A DNA stretch of 64,000 nt. Source: Variimorphobacter saccharofermentans. GTDB lineage: Bacteria > Bacillota > Clostridia > Lachnospirales > Lachnospiraceae. Positions 53,802 through 63,051 of the stretch are shown piece after piece (positions within the stretch are counted from its first letter, which is position 1; each line of letters opens with the position of its first letter). The stretch is taken from contig NZ_JACEGA010000001.1 of assembly GCF_014174405.1 (NCBI RefSeq), forward strand, positions 494,001 through 558,000, in the 5' to 3' direction. The translations under genes and the position numbers were made by a program. The notes beneath the pieces were generated by a model, which saw only the letters and a program-made list of their open reading frames with translations, searched no databases and was not told the origin of the DNA.

Positions 53802-54014
53802 ATGGCATTTTTTCAGAGCGCAGTAGGAACATTGCAGACACTCGTAATCGCACTTGGAGCAGGTCTTGGAATCTGGGGTGCAATCAATCTTATGGAAGGA
53901 TATGGTAACGATAATCCCGGTGCAAAGTCCCAGGGAATGAAGCAGCTTATGGCCGGCGGCGGTGTTGCCCTTATCGGTACCACGCTTGTGCCTTTGCTTT
54001 CCGGTTTGTTCTAA
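53802..54014 (+). CDS. Maff2 family membrane protein (copy 2)
   Basis: 70 residues, the same amino-acid sequence as copy 1. By eye about 15 bases differ, all synonymous and mostly in the second half. Start ATG 53802 has TGGAGGA upstream; the ORF is open further upstream but without a site. Duplicated pilin-like subunits kept identical under selection fit a structural protein needed in high amount. Confidence 0.9.
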   Translation: MAFFQSAVGTLQTLVIALGAGLGIWGAINLMEGYGNDNPGAKSQGMKQLMAGGGVALIGTTLVPLLSGLF

Positions 54015-54072
54015 ATCAGATTCTGGTTTTGGGGCAGGGGGAACCCCTGTCCCGGAGGAAAGGAGGAAATAA

Positions 54073-54939
54073 TTGAACAGCATAATTCAGCAGATTACTG
54101 ACTGGCTGAAAGGACTGCTTGTATCAGGTATCATGAATAATCTCACCAACACATTTTCCTCTGTGAATGACCAGGTGGGGCAGATTGCAACAGAGGTAGG
54201 ACAGACTCCCAGCAGTTTTCTGCCGGCGGTATTCAATATGGTCAGGAACCTGTCAGAAACGGTAATCATGCCGATTGCGGGAATACTTTTGACATTCATA
54301 GCCTGCTATGAGCTGATACAGCTGATAATCAGTTATAACAATCTGGCAAGCTTTGAGACATGGTTTATCTTTAAGTGGATCTTTAAGACTTTTGTGGCAG
54401 TAGAACTGATCACACACACCTTTGATATCACGATGGCGGTATTTGATGTATCGCAGAGCGTGGTAAGCCGGGCCGGAGGCATTATTCAGGGAAGCACGGC
54501 AATTGATGCAAGCACCCTTGCGACAATGCAGACCACACTGGAAGCAATGGATTTAGGACCACTGCTTGGGATATTCTTACAGTCGTTTGTTGTGCAGTTC
54601 CTTATGTATATACTGGCAGCAATCATTTTTGTCATCATCAACGGACGAATGGTGGAGATCTATCTTATGGTCAGCCTTGCACCGATTCCGTTTGCAACCT
54701 TTGGAAATAGGGAGCAGAGCATGATGGGACAGAATTATGTAAGAAGCTTGTTTGCACTTGGATTTCAGGGATTTTTAATCATGGTATGTGTGGGAATCTA
54801 CGCAGTCCTGATTCAGTCGGTAGCATTTAACGCAGATATCATTGGCTCGTTATGGAGGGTTATGGGCTTCACCGTTTTGTTAGCCTTTACCCTGTTTAAG
54901 ACGGGAGCAGTAGCAAAGAGCATACTTCACGCTCATTAA
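54073..54939 (+). CDS. VirB6/TrbL-like conjugation membrane protein
   Basis: A protein of 288 residues from TTG 54073 with AGGAGGA upstream. Five or six hydrophobic segments (TVIMPIAGILLTFIACYELI, IFKTFVAVELITHTF, FLMYILAAIIFVIINGRMV, FALGFQGFLIMVCVGIYAVLI, GFTVLLAFTLFKTG). The AIDASTLATMQTTLEAMDLGPLLGIF middle is typical of the TrbL/CD0411-like family. It forms the inner part of the transfer channel. Confidence 0.88.
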   Translation: MNSIIQQITDWLKGLLVSGIMNNLTNTFSSVNDQVGQIATEVGQTPSSFLPAVFNMVRNLSETVIMPIAGILLTFIACYELIQLIISYNNLASFETWFIFKWIFKTFVAVELITHTFDITMAVFDVSQSVVSRAGGIIQGSTAIDASTLATMQTTLEAMDLGPLLGIFLQSFVVQFLMYILAAIIFVIINGRMVEIYLMVSLAPIPFATFGNREQSMMGQNYVRSLFALGFQGFLIMVCVGIYAVLIQSVAFNADIIGSLWRVMGFTVLLAFTLFKTGAVAKSILHAH

Positions 54940-54950
54940 GGAGGAAGATT

Positions 54951-55427
54951 ATGGCAGCATCTTATATCAGTGTCCCGAGGGACCTGACAAAAGTAAAAAG
55001 CAAGGTGATGTTCAATCTGACAAAAAGACAGCTGATCTGTTTTGGCCTGGCGGCACTCATTGGAGTACCGTCCTTCTTTTTGCTCAAAACAGTAGTCAAA
55101 GTCAATACGGCAGTTATGGGGATGATGGTGATTATGATGCCATTCTTTTTCCTTGCCATGTATGAGAAGAACGGTCAGCCGTTGGAGGTCATTTTGAGTC
55201 ACATGATACAGGCAATCTTTAAGAGGCCGAAGATACGTCCATATAAGACGGACAATTATTATGATGCGCTTTTGCGCCAGGCAAAAGCAGAAAAGGAGGT
55301 AGAAAACATTGTTCGATTTTCGCAAAAAGAAAGATCAGGAAAACAGAAAGTTCACAATGCCGGAAGGGCTGACCAGGGACGAGCAGAAAGCGGTAAAGGA
55401 AGCCATAAAAAAAGCACAGAAAAATGA
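54951..55427 (+). CDS. PrgI family protein
   Basis: A protein of 158 residues starting at ATG 54951 with AAGGAGGA upstream. It has the PrgI signature AASYISVPRDLTKVKSKVMFNLTKRQLICFG and two membrane helices (about 28-45 and 50-72). The C-terminal 40 residues are charged and overlap the virB4 start by 119 bases in another frame. PrgI is a VirB3-like partner of the VirB4 ATPase. Confidence 0.9.
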   Translation: MAASYISVPRDLTKVKSKVMFNLTKRQLICFGLAALIGVPSFFLLKTVVKVNTAVMGMMVIMMPFFFLAMYEKNGQPLEVILSHMIQAIFKRPKIRPYKTDNYYDALLRQAKAEKEVENIVRFSQKERSGKQKVHNAGRADQGRAESGKGSHKKSTEK

Positions 55428-57753
55428 TGGCACACCAAGAACGGCACAGCAGAGCATACCGTTTGAAAGGATGTTTTCGGATGGTATTTGCAGGGTTGGA
55501 CTTGATTATTATACAAAGACCATCCAGTTTCAGGATATCAACTATCAGCTGGCACAGCAGGAGGATAAGACGGAGATCTTTGAGGAATGGTGTTCTTTCC
55601 TTAACTTTTTCGACAGTTCCATCAACTTTCAGTTATCCTTCAATAACATGGCAACGGACGTCTCTGATTTTGAGAAGAGCATTGCTATCGCACATAAGAA
55701 CGATGGCTTTGATGATGTCAGGGATGAGTATTCGGAAGTGCTTCTGCATCAGATGGAGGCAGGTAATAACGGTCTTACCAAGACAAAATACTTAACCTTT
55801 GGAATTCATGCTGAATCCATGAAAATAGCAAAGCCGAGACTCATTCATATTGAGACGGATATTCTCAATAATTTCAAAAGACTGGGAGTAAGGGCAAAGA
55901 CCTTAAACGGAAGTGAAAGACTGGAACTGATGCACAGACAGTTTCATATGGGAGATGATGCAAAATTCCATTTTGACTGGAAGTATCTGGCGGGATCCGG
56001 CCTTTCCGTAAAGGATTTCATTGCACCGAGCAGCTTTGCTTTTCCAACCGGAAGATACTTTCAGATGGGAGACATGTATGGATGCATGAGTTTCTTATCC
56101 ATCGATGCTTCGGATATCAGCGACAGGCTGCTTGCAGATTTCCTTTCCATGGAATCCAGCCAGATTGTGACCATGCATATCAAGTCGGTAGACCAGAACG
56201 AGGCAATCAAAACCATCAAGCATACCATCACGGAGCTTGACCGAAGCAAGATCGAGGAGCAGAAAAAGGCTGTCAGGGCAGGTTATGATATGGATATCAT
56301 TCCATCTGACCTCGCAACCTATGGCAAGGATGCCAAGGCACTGTTAAAGGAGCTACAGTCCCAGAATGAGAGAATGTTTCTTCTGACATTTCTTGTAATG
56401 AATACAGGAAAGACCAAGCAGGAGCTTGAAAACAATGTATTCCAGGCAGTTTCCATTGCACAGAAGCATAACTGCAATCTGGTCAGACTGGATTACCAGC
56501 AGGAGCAGGGGCTTATGAGTACGCTGCCGCTGGCCAGCAATCTGATTGAGATCCAGAGGGGGATGACCACATCCAGTACGGCTATTTTTGTTCCATTCAC
56601 TACCCAGGAGCTGTTCCAGAATGGAAAAGAGGCTTTGTATTATGGTCTGAATGCTCTTTCCAATAACATGATCATGGTAGACAGAAAGAAGCTTAAGAAC
56701 CCCAATGCCTTGATTCTTGGTACACCGGGTTCCGGTAAGTCCTTCAGTGCAAAGAGGGAAATCGCAAATGCGTTCCTTGTTACGGATGATGACATCATCA
56801 TTTCCGATCCGGAGTCAGAGTATTCTCCTCTGGTGGCAAGGTTTGGAGGACAGGTTATTAAGATCAGTCCGACTTCTGACCAGTATATCAATCCCATGGA
56901 TATCAACATGAACTATTCGGATGATGATAACCCGATTGCCCTTAAGGCAGACTTTATTCTGTCTCTGTGTGAGCTGATCGTAGGCAATAAGGATGGACTC
57001 AGGCCGGTTGAGAAAACGGTTATCGACAGATGCATCCGTCAGATTTACCAGAAGTATTTTGAAAATCCGGGACCGGAGAATATGCCGATCCTTGGGGATC
57101 TGTATCAGGCACTCTTAAACCAGGACGAACCGGAAGCAAAGCATGTGGCAACAGCCCTTGAAATCTATGTATCCGGTTCCTTAAATGTCTTTAACCACAG
57201 AACCAATGTGGAGCTTACAAACCGCCTGGTATGTTATGACATCAAGGATCTGGGAAAGCAGCTTAAGAAGATTGGCATGCTTGTGGTTCAGGACCAGGTA
57301 TGGGGGAGGGTAACGGAAAACCGGAGCCAGGGAAAATCCACCAGATATTACATGGATGAGATGCACCTTCTGCTCCGAGAAGACCAGACAGCAGCCTATA
57401 CGGTGGAAATCTGGAAGCGTTTCAGAAAGTGGGGAGGAATTCCAACCGGCATCACCCAGAACGTCAAGGATTTGCTTGCATCCAAGGAAGTGGAGAACAT
57501 TTTCGAGAACTCTGACTTTATCTATATGCTGAATCAGGCAGTAGGCGACAGACAGATTCTTGCCAGACAGCTTAATATCAGCCCTCACCAGCTTTCGTAT
57601 GTGACACATTCGGGAGAAGGCGAAGGGCTTTTGTTCTATGGCAATGTTATCCTGCCATTTGTGGATCGCTTCCCTGCAAATACGGAACTTTACCGTATCA
57701 TGACAACCAGATTGTCAGAGGTAACAGAAGCAAAGAAGGAGCAGTCAGCGTAA
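55309..57753 (+). CDS. VirB4-type conjugation ATPase
   Basis: A protein of 814 residues from TTG 55309 with AAGGAGG upstream. The N-terminal VirB4 domain is followed by the ATPase: Walker A GTPGSGKS at residues 471-478, DIIISDPESEYSPLV, Walker B RYYMDEMHLLL and the C-terminal GGIPTGITQNVKDLLAS. It powers the type IV secretion channel. The N-terminus overlaps PrgI. Confidence 0.95.
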   Translation: MFDFRKKKDQENRKFTMPEGLTRDEQKAVKEAIKKAQKNDGTPRTAQQSIPFERMFSDGICRVGLDYYTKTIQFQDINYQLAQQEDKTEIFEEWCSFLNFFDSSINFQLSFNNMATDVSDFEKSIAIAHKNDGFDDVRDEYSEVLLHQMEAGNNGLTKTKYLTFGIHAESMKIAKPRLIHIETDILNNFKRLGVRAKTLNGSERLELMHRQFHMGDDAKFHFDWKYLAGSGLSVKDFIAPSSFAFPTGRYFQMGDMYGCMSFLSIDASDISDRLLADFLSMESSQIVTMHIKSVDQNEAIKTIKHTITELDRSKIEEQKKAVRAGYDMDIIPSDLATYGKDAKALLKELQSQNERMFLLTFLVMNTGKTKQELENNVFQAVSIAQKHNCNLVRLDYQQEQGLMSTLPLASNLIEIQRGMTTSSTAIFVPFTTQELFQNGKEALYYGLNALSNNMIMVDRKKLKNPNALILGTPGSGKSFSAKREIANAFLVTDDDIIISDPESEYSPLVARFGGQVIKISPTSDQYINPMDINMNYSDDDNPIALKADFILSLCELIVGNKDGLRPVEKTVIDRCIRQIYQKYFENPGPENMPILGDLYQALLNQDEPEAKHVATALEIYVSGSLNVFNHRTNVELTNRLVCYDIKDLGKQLKKIGMLVVQDQVWGRVTENRSQGKSTRYYMDEMHLLLREDQTAAYTVEIWKRFRKWGGIPTGITQNVKDLLASKEVENIFENSDFIYMLNQAVGDRQILARQLNISPHQLSYVTHSGEGEGLLFYGNVILPFVDRFPANTELYRIMTTRLSEVTEAKKEQSA

Positions 57754-57784
57754 GCGACTGTTTCTTCGGAAAGGTTAGATATGC

Positions 57785-59593
57785 ATGAATGAAGAAAAAT
57801 ATACCAGGGAGAAGGTGGAGAAGTCCGCCAAAACAAAGCGTGTGGAGCCGGAGAATAAGACGACACAGAAAAAGCATGCGGATAAGCTGAAAAATGAGAC
57901 CTCAGCTGGTGAGAGCTATCGCAAGAAGCTCCGTTATGGGAAAAAGGATACCAGACTTACTCCGGAAGAGGAAAAGAAGCTTCGCAAGATAAAAAAGCAG
58001 GGGCGGAAGAGAATCTACAAGGAGACCGCTGCGGCAGAGACTATCCGGAAAGCAGGAATCCAGAATGAGGATGAAAATGTTGGAACGGAAGCCATGGATC
58101 AGGCAATCGGTATTGCCATGGCCGGAAGTGCAGAGGCGAGAAGTTATGCCCGGGATATCAGGAAAAGTAATTATGGTAAGAAACTTCATGCCAGAAATGA
58201 ACATCTTGATGCGGTACAGGGAGCCAAGGGAGCCAAAGAAGCAGGTGAGGCAGGCGAAAGCACAATGTCCGCTACAGTAAAGGCAACAAGAAAAAAGCTG
58301 ATGCAGAGAGAATTTGCGGAGGCGGCAGCAAAGAAACAGGCTGCAGAGGCAGCAAACGGCATCGGAAGTATCGGCAGGAGATTTACGGACAAGGCAGAAG
58401 ACCTGATGGGAAGGCTTGCAGAGTGGATTAGGGAATTCTTACAGGACCATCCTATGCTGCTGGTGATTGCTGTGGTAGTTCTGATCGTGGTTCTGGTAAT
58501 CTCCGGAGCATTATCATCCTGTTCCATGATGGCAGGCGGTGTGAACACTACCACAATTACTACTTCCTTTACGGCAGAGGATTCAGACATTCTGCAGGTG
58601 GAGGCTGATTATGTGGGGCTGGAAACGGATTTGCAGGAAACCATAGACAATATCGAAACGGACCACCCGGGGTATGATGAGTACAATTATTCCCTTGCGG
58701 AGATCTCCCACAATCCGTTTGAACTGGCGGCACTGCTTACGGTGCTTTATGAGAATTACACCCCTTCCCAGGTTCAGTCGATGTTGCAGACCATTTTTGA
58801 TTACCAGTATACGCTGACCATGACGGAAGTGGTGGAGACCAGAACGAGAACGGAGACCAGGTGGCATTATGTGACTTATTATCGGGATGAAGAAAGAACC
58901 GGGTACCGGATGGTAAACGGGAGACTGGAGTCTTATACCTATACGGTTTCTGTTCCTTATCAGGTTTATGAATCCTATCAGGTCGAGGTGGAATATGACT
59001 ATTACATTCTCAATACCACACTGACCAATCATGGTATTTCCGCGGCAGTAAATGCCTTGAACCTTACGGAAGACCAGATGCAGCGGTATATGATCCTTCT
59101 TGAAACAAGAGGAAATAAGCCTGACATCTTTGGCGATAACGTGTATGCCAATCCGGGAGTATCTGAGGAGTATGAGAATTATGCGGTACCGGGAGAATAT
59201 CTGACAGACCAGCAGTTTGCCCGGATGCTTAATGAAGCAGAAAAGTATCTTGGTTATCCTTATGTATGGGGAGGATCTTCCCCAAGCACAAGCTTTGACT
59301 GCTCCGGATTTGTAAGCTACGTCATAAACAACTGCGGAAACGGATGGAATTATGGAAGACTTACGGCCAACGGATGGAAGAATGCGACAGCCAGGGTGGC
59401 AGCTTCCGATGTGCAGCCGGGTGACCTGGTTTTCTTTCAGGGAACCTACAACACATCCGGTGCATCGCATGTGGGAATCGTGGTAGATCCGGTAAATAAG
59501 ATTATGGTTCATTGCGGAAACCCTATTCAGTATGCATCTTATGACACGGCGTACTGGAGGGCACACGCCTACTGCTATGGCAGGATTCAGTAA
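57785..59593 (+). CDS. NlpC/P60 (C40) cell-wall peptidase of the ICE
   Basis: A protein of 602 residues. Residues 1-215 are basic and cytosolic with coiled-coil-like stretches. One membrane helix follows (MLLVIAVVVLIVVLVISG, about 222-240). The extracellular part has an unassigned middle domain and a C-terminal NlpC/P60 domain: YPYVWGGSSPSTSFDCSGFV with nucleophile Cys506, GASHVGIVVD with the catalytic His and IMVHCGN. It opens the wall for the conjugation channel. Unlike CwlT I see no lysozyme domain. Confidence 0.9.
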   Translation: MNEEKYTREKVEKSAKTKRVEPENKTTQKKHADKLKNETSAGESYRKKLRYGKKDTRLTPEEEKKLRKIKKQGRKRIYKETAAAETIRKAGIQNEDENVGTEAMDQAIGIAMAGSAEARSYARDIRKSNYGKKLHARNEHLDAVQGAKGAKEAGEAGESTMSATVKATRKKLMQREFAEAAAKKQAAEAANGIGSIGRRFTDKAEDLMGRLAEWIREFLQDHPMLLVIAVVVLIVVLVISGALSSCSMMAGGVNTTTITTSFTAEDSDILQVEADYVGLETDLQETIDNIETDHPGYDEYNYSLAEISHNPFELAALLTVLYENYTPSQVQSMLQTIFDYQYTLTMTEVVETRTRTETRWHYVTYYRDEERTGYRMVNGRLESYTYTVSVPYQVYESYQVEVEYDYYILNTTLTNHGISAAVNALNLTEDQMQRYMILLETRGNKPDIFGDNVYANPGVSEEYENYAVPGEYLTDQQFARMLNEAEKYLGYPYVWGGSSPSTSFDCSGFVSYVINNCGNGWNYGRLTANGWKNATARVAASDVQPGDLVFFQGTYNTSGASHVGIVVDPVNKIMVHCGNPIQYASYDTAYWRAHAYCYGRIQ

Positions 59594-59603
59594 CAATAAT
59601 TAC

Positions 59604-59627
59604 AGCGCTCCTTCTGGGGCGCTTTTT
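59604..59627 (+). terminator. Intercistronic hairpin with T-run
   Basis: agcgctcc, loop ttct, ggggcgct, then five T, followed directly by gaatggagg (the site for the next gene). Probably a partial terminator. Confidence 0.7.
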
Positions 59628-59643
59628 GAATGGAGGAAATGAA

Positions 59644-59976
59644 ATGTACGCAAGGTTAGACAAGCTCCGCGAAGATCTGCAAAAAGCAATCGCAAAGAGA
59701 GATGAAGCGGAGAAAAAAGTGAAGCAGCTGCAGGCAAAGCTCAAGGAAGAGGAGAACCAGCAGATTGTGAGTGATGTTGCATCCTACAATTTAACTCCTG
59801 AACAGCTGGCACAGTTCTTACAGCTGGCAGGCAGCGGGAAATTGCAGGAATTGTTAAACGGTCAGGTAAAAATACCTGAGCCTGTAACCATGAATCATGC
59901 CGGGAATGAGCCGGCAGAGGATGAGGAAAATCTGTTTGATGAGAATGAGGAGGATGATCAGGATGAAGATAACTAA
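59644..59976 (+). CDS. DUF4315 family protein
   Basis: A protein of 110 residues from ATG 59644 (GGAGG upstream; the ATG at 59626 lies before it). It has an N-terminal coiled coil (YARLDKLREDLQKAIAKRDE, AEKKVKQLQAKLKEEE), then SYNLTPEQLAQFLQLAGSG and a very acidic tail. This is DUF4315, a constant neighbour of the C40 peptidase and DUF4366 in these elements. Function unknown. Confidence 0.85.
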   Translation: MYARLDKLREDLQKAIAKRDEAEKKVKQLQAKLKEEENQQIVSDVASYNLTPEQLAQFLQLAGSGKLQELLNGQVKIPEPVTMNHAGNEPAEDEENLFDENEEDDQDEDN

Positions 59977-60754
59977 GATGATGAAGAAATGTGTATCAGG
60001 AGTGCTTGTTGGCATGACTGCATTAGTGGGATTTGCACCACTTCCTGTATTCGCGCAGGGGAAGGAAGTGGAGTGTGTCTGTGAGGAAAAATGCACGGAG
60101 GACTGCATCAATGAGGACTGTGAAGTCTGTATCTATGATTACCATTACTGTGAAGGAAAGGAAGCAGAAAAGGAGCCGGAAGAGGAAAGCTATGGTCCGC
60201 TTACCCCTGATGGAAACATGAACCTGGTAGATGACTATGGTTCTTTTGAAGCCGGCGGCAAGCAGTTTATTACGGTGACTACGAAATCCGGCAACTTCTT
60301 TTATATCATCATTGATCGTGATGATAAGGGAACCGAGACTGTTCATTTCTTAAATCTGGTGGATGAGTCGGATCTTCTGGCGTTAATGGAAGACGAGGAA
60401 GTGGAAGCATATATGGCATCCCAGGGTATGACTGAATCTGAGGAACAGCCATCAGAACCGGAAACAACCGTAGAGGAAGTAAAGGAAGAGCCGAAGGAAG
60501 AGGAAGCGGAACCGGAAGCCCAGAAGAAAAGCCCGAATGTAACAGGAATCATGGGAGTAATCCTTATTCTGGCATTAGGCGGTATTGGAGGATTTATGTA
60601 CTTTAAGTCCGGAAAGTCAAAGAAAAAGCAGGATGCACCGGATCCGGATATGGATTATCTGGACGATGACGATGAGGACTATCTGGATGCACTGGATGAG
60701 GAGCCGGAAGAAGAAATCCATTCTGAGGAGGAAGACGATGGCGAGGAAGAGTAG
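59963..60754 (+). CDS. DUF4366 family surface protein
   Basis: A protein of 263 residues starting at ATG 59963, overlapping the DUF4315 stop by 14 bases. The signal peptide ends near APLPVFA (about residue 31). Seven or more Cys follow (CVCEEKCTEDCINEDCEVC), then the globular DUF4366 domain (QFITVTTKSGNFFYIIIDRD, VHFLNLVDESDLLALM), a Glu/Pro-rich stalk, a membrane helix (ITGIMGVILILALGGIGGFM-like) and an acidic cytosolic tail. It is probably an extracellular scaffold of the transfer apparatus. Confidence 0.85.
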   Translation: MKITKMMKKCVSGVLVGMTALVGFAPLPVFAQGKEVECVCEEKCTEDCINEDCEVCIYDYHYCEGKEAEKEPEEESYGPLTPDGNMNLVDDYGSFEAGGKQFITVTTKSGNFFYIIIDRDDKGTETVHFLNLVDESDLLALMEDEEVEAYMASQGMTESEEQPSEPETTVEEVKEEPKEEEAEPEAQKKSPNVTGIMGVILILALGGIGGFMYFKSGKSKKKQDAPDPDMDYLDDDDEDYLDALDEEPEEEIHSEEEDDGEEE

Positions 60755-60908
60755 ATATCTTGGATACGCAAAGGGAGTCCTGAATATCGGGAATAAGAAA
60801 AGAAGGACTTCCACAAAGGAATCCGTGCTGACAAGGCTGAAAAAGTTAAGGGATAAGGATTTTTCCATGACCATCCCTGTTGCAGAAGGGAACCCGGATG
60901 AACATTAG
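60738..60908 (+). CDS. Small basic ICE protein
   Basis: A protein of 56 residues (ATG 60738, GAGGAGGAAG upstream) overlapping the DUF4366 gene by 17 bases and the next gene by 11. It is very basic (ARKSRYLGYAKGVLNIGNKK, then RRTSTKESVLTRLKKLRDKD). Tight packing between real genes and a good ribosome binding site argue that it is translated. It may bind nucleic acid; unknown family. Confidence 0.55.
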   Translation: MARKSRYLGYAKGVLNIGNKKRRTSTKESVLTRLKKLRDKDFSMTIPVAEGNPDEH

Positions 60909-63051
60909 TGGAATTCATCCAAAGCAGGGATTTTATGATTCTGTCATAGCACAGGAGCCGGAAAAAGAGAGGGTGTACAAACTGAATCAGGTGGCTATCC
61001 GTATGGTGGATATGCCACCTCTATTAAGTGATACTCCGATGGATGGACCGGAAGCAGCTGTTAAGGTCATGGCAGATATGCTGAAGGACTATGACAGAGA
61101 GGTTGTGGCAATCGTAAATCTACAGTCAGACGGGCGACCAATCAACATGAACGTGGTAAGCATGGGAGCACTGGACCAGTCAGTCGCGCATCCGAGAGAA
61201 ATCTTTAAGAGCACGATCCTGTCAAATGCAGCTTCCATAATGCTGGTTCATAACCATCCGTCAGGAAGACTGGTGCCAAGTGCTGAGGACATTGTCCTTA
61301 CGGACAGGGTAAAGAAGCTGAGTGACCTGATCGGGGTCAGGTTTCTGGATCATGTCATTGTCGGTCCGGGAAAGGATTACTATTCCTTTCACCAGAAGGA
61401 GCAGATGCCGCTATCCTCGTTAAAACTGACGAAGGATTTGAATGATATTGAATTGGAGGGATTTAGAGTGGCGGAAAATACAGTACAAAAAGAAGCAAGG
61501 ATGACTGCAACGCTTACTGTTGCGGAATGCAGCGAATTTCATTCGATGGGGGAAGAGCATACCGGAGTTAAGACAGTTAAGGAAGCTATGGAGATATTTG
61601 GAAGCATTTCTCCGGAGCGCATGAATGGCATTCCGGCGATTGGAGTGCGTGTGGCAAATGAAGAGGCACCGGAGCTGTTTAGCGAGATTGATATTTTTAA
61701 TGGCAAAAGGTTTGACATGGAGGCTTTATCCTATGTGCCTGAAATCGGAAACAACTGGGATGCACAGAAGCTGATTGCGGAGCTGATCCATGCATATCCG
61801 GAAGCAGAAATCGTGGGAGAGATCCCGGAGGGAATACAGAAGAAAATTCAGTTCATTGAGTCCAGGGAGAAGCAGGCCGACCAGTTAAAGGCTGTAACTG
61901 ACCAGCTGGAAAAGGGCGTTGTGGAGGTATTTCAAAGCGACAAATACAAACAGTTCCTGGACACAATGGCGAAATTTCCCCGATATTCCGTAAACAATTC
62001 CATTCTGATCATGATGCAGAGACCGGATGCAAGCCTCTGTCAGAGTTTTACCGGATGGAAAGAGATGGGCAGGTATGTAAAAAAGGGAGAGAAGGGTATC
62101 AGTATCCTTGCCCCTGCACCCTACAAGATTGAGAGGGAACAGACCAGACTGGATGATAAGGGAAAGCCGGTGCTTGATGCAGACGGGGAGCCGGTAACGG
62201 AAAAGGTGGAGGTAACCATCCGTGCCTTTAAGGTGGTGAAGACGTTTGATGTATCACAGACAGACGGGAAGGAACTTCCCTCCATAGGACCTGATGAACT
62301 GGTTGGAAGTATTGAAGGATATCCGAAGCTTTTGCAGGCTTTACAGGAAATCAGTCCGGTACCTGTTACTTTTGAGCAGATCGATGGAGAAGCGAAGGGT
62401 TTTTACCATCAGGAAGATAAAAGAATTGCCATTCAGGATGGAATGAGTGAGGTTCAGACAATCAAGACCCTTCTTCACGAAATGGCGCACCAGAAGCTTC
62501 ATGATAAGGATGCAGTGGCAGCTGCAGATCATGTATCAAGGAATGGAAAAGAGGTAGAGGCCGAGAGCGTGGCATACGTTGTGTGCCGGCATTACGGTAT
62601 CAACACTTCTGACTATTCCTTTTCTTATGTGGCGGGCTGGTCCGAGGGAAAGGAGCCCCCGGAGTTAAAGAGTTCACTCGACAAAATCCGACAGACTGCA
62701 GCAGATTTCATTTACCAGATTGACCAGAAACTGGAAGTGTTACAGGCAGACAGGGAGCAGACACAGGAAAGTCCTAAAGTTGAGAATCCTTTTTTACAGG
62801 AATTGGCAGCTAAGATTACTGCGGCGGCAGAGGATAAAGGCTTTATTCCGGTGGTGCCGGATTCCCAGGAAAAAGTGCCAAACCCGGATCTTAAGGTTGC
62901 GGTGGATAAGGCACTGGAAAATCTGGACAAGAAGCGCACGCAGGCGAAAAAGAAAACTTCTGTAAAGTCCAAGATCAAGGAAAAAGCAGAAAAGTCAGAA
63001 ACTACACCGAAGAAAACCAGGACAACAAAAGCGAAGGAGGAAAGGGCTTGA
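60898..63051 (+). CDS. RadC-YodL-ArdC antirestriction-type fusion protein
   Basis: A protein of 717 residues from ATG 60898. Residues about 10-165 are a RadC/JAB metalloprotease-like domain (FKSTILSNAASIMLVHNHPSG...SAEDIVLTDRV). Residues about 200-310 resemble YodL (VKEAMEIFGSISPERMNGIPAIGVRV). Residues about 340-450 are the ssDNA-binding ArdC N-terminal domain (FPRYSVNNSILIMMQRPDAS, FTGWKEMGRYVKKGEKGI). A zinc metallopeptidase follows with HEMAHQKLH (first His at residue 527). The tail is Lys-rich. It probably protects incoming single-stranded DNA from host restriction. Confidence 0.88.
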   Translation: MNISGIHPKQGFYDSVIAQEPEKERVYKLNQVAIRMVDMPPLLSDTPMDGPEAAVKVMADMLKDYDREVVAIVNLQSDGRPINMNVVSMGALDQSVAHPREIFKSTILSNAASIMLVHNHPSGRLVPSAEDIVLTDRVKKLSDLIGVRFLDHVIVGPGKDYYSFHQKEQMPLSSLKLTKDLNDIELEGFRVAENTVQKEARMTATLTVAECSEFHSMGEEHTGVKTVKEAMEIFGSISPERMNGIPAIGVRVANEEAPELFSEIDIFNGKRFDMEALSYVPEIGNNWDAQKLIAELIHAYPEAEIVGEIPEGIQKKIQFIESREKQADQLKAVTDQLEKGVVEVFQSDKYKQFLDTMAKFPRYSVNNSILIMMQRPDASLCQSFTGWKEMGRYVKKGEKGISILAPAPYKIEREQTRLDDKGKPVLDADGEPVTEKVEVTIRAFKVVKTFDVSQTDGKELPSIGPDELVGSIEGYPKLLQALQEISPVPVTFEQIDGEAKGFYHQEDKRIAIQDGMSEVQTIKTLLHEMAHQKLHDKDAVAAADHVSRNGKEVEAESVAYVVCRHYGINTSDYSFSYVAGWSEGKEPPELKSSLDKIRQTAADFIYQIDQKLEVLQADREQTQESPKVENPFLQELAAKITAAAEDKGFIPVVPDSQEKVPNPDLKVAVDKALENLDKKRTQAKKKTSVKSKIKEKAEKSETTPKKTRTTKAKEERA

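Noticed and set aside
58583..59596. A 337-residue open frame on the minus strand
   Set aside because: It lies wholly antisense to the NlpC/P60 peptidase gene, has no ribosome binding site and no domain-like sequence.
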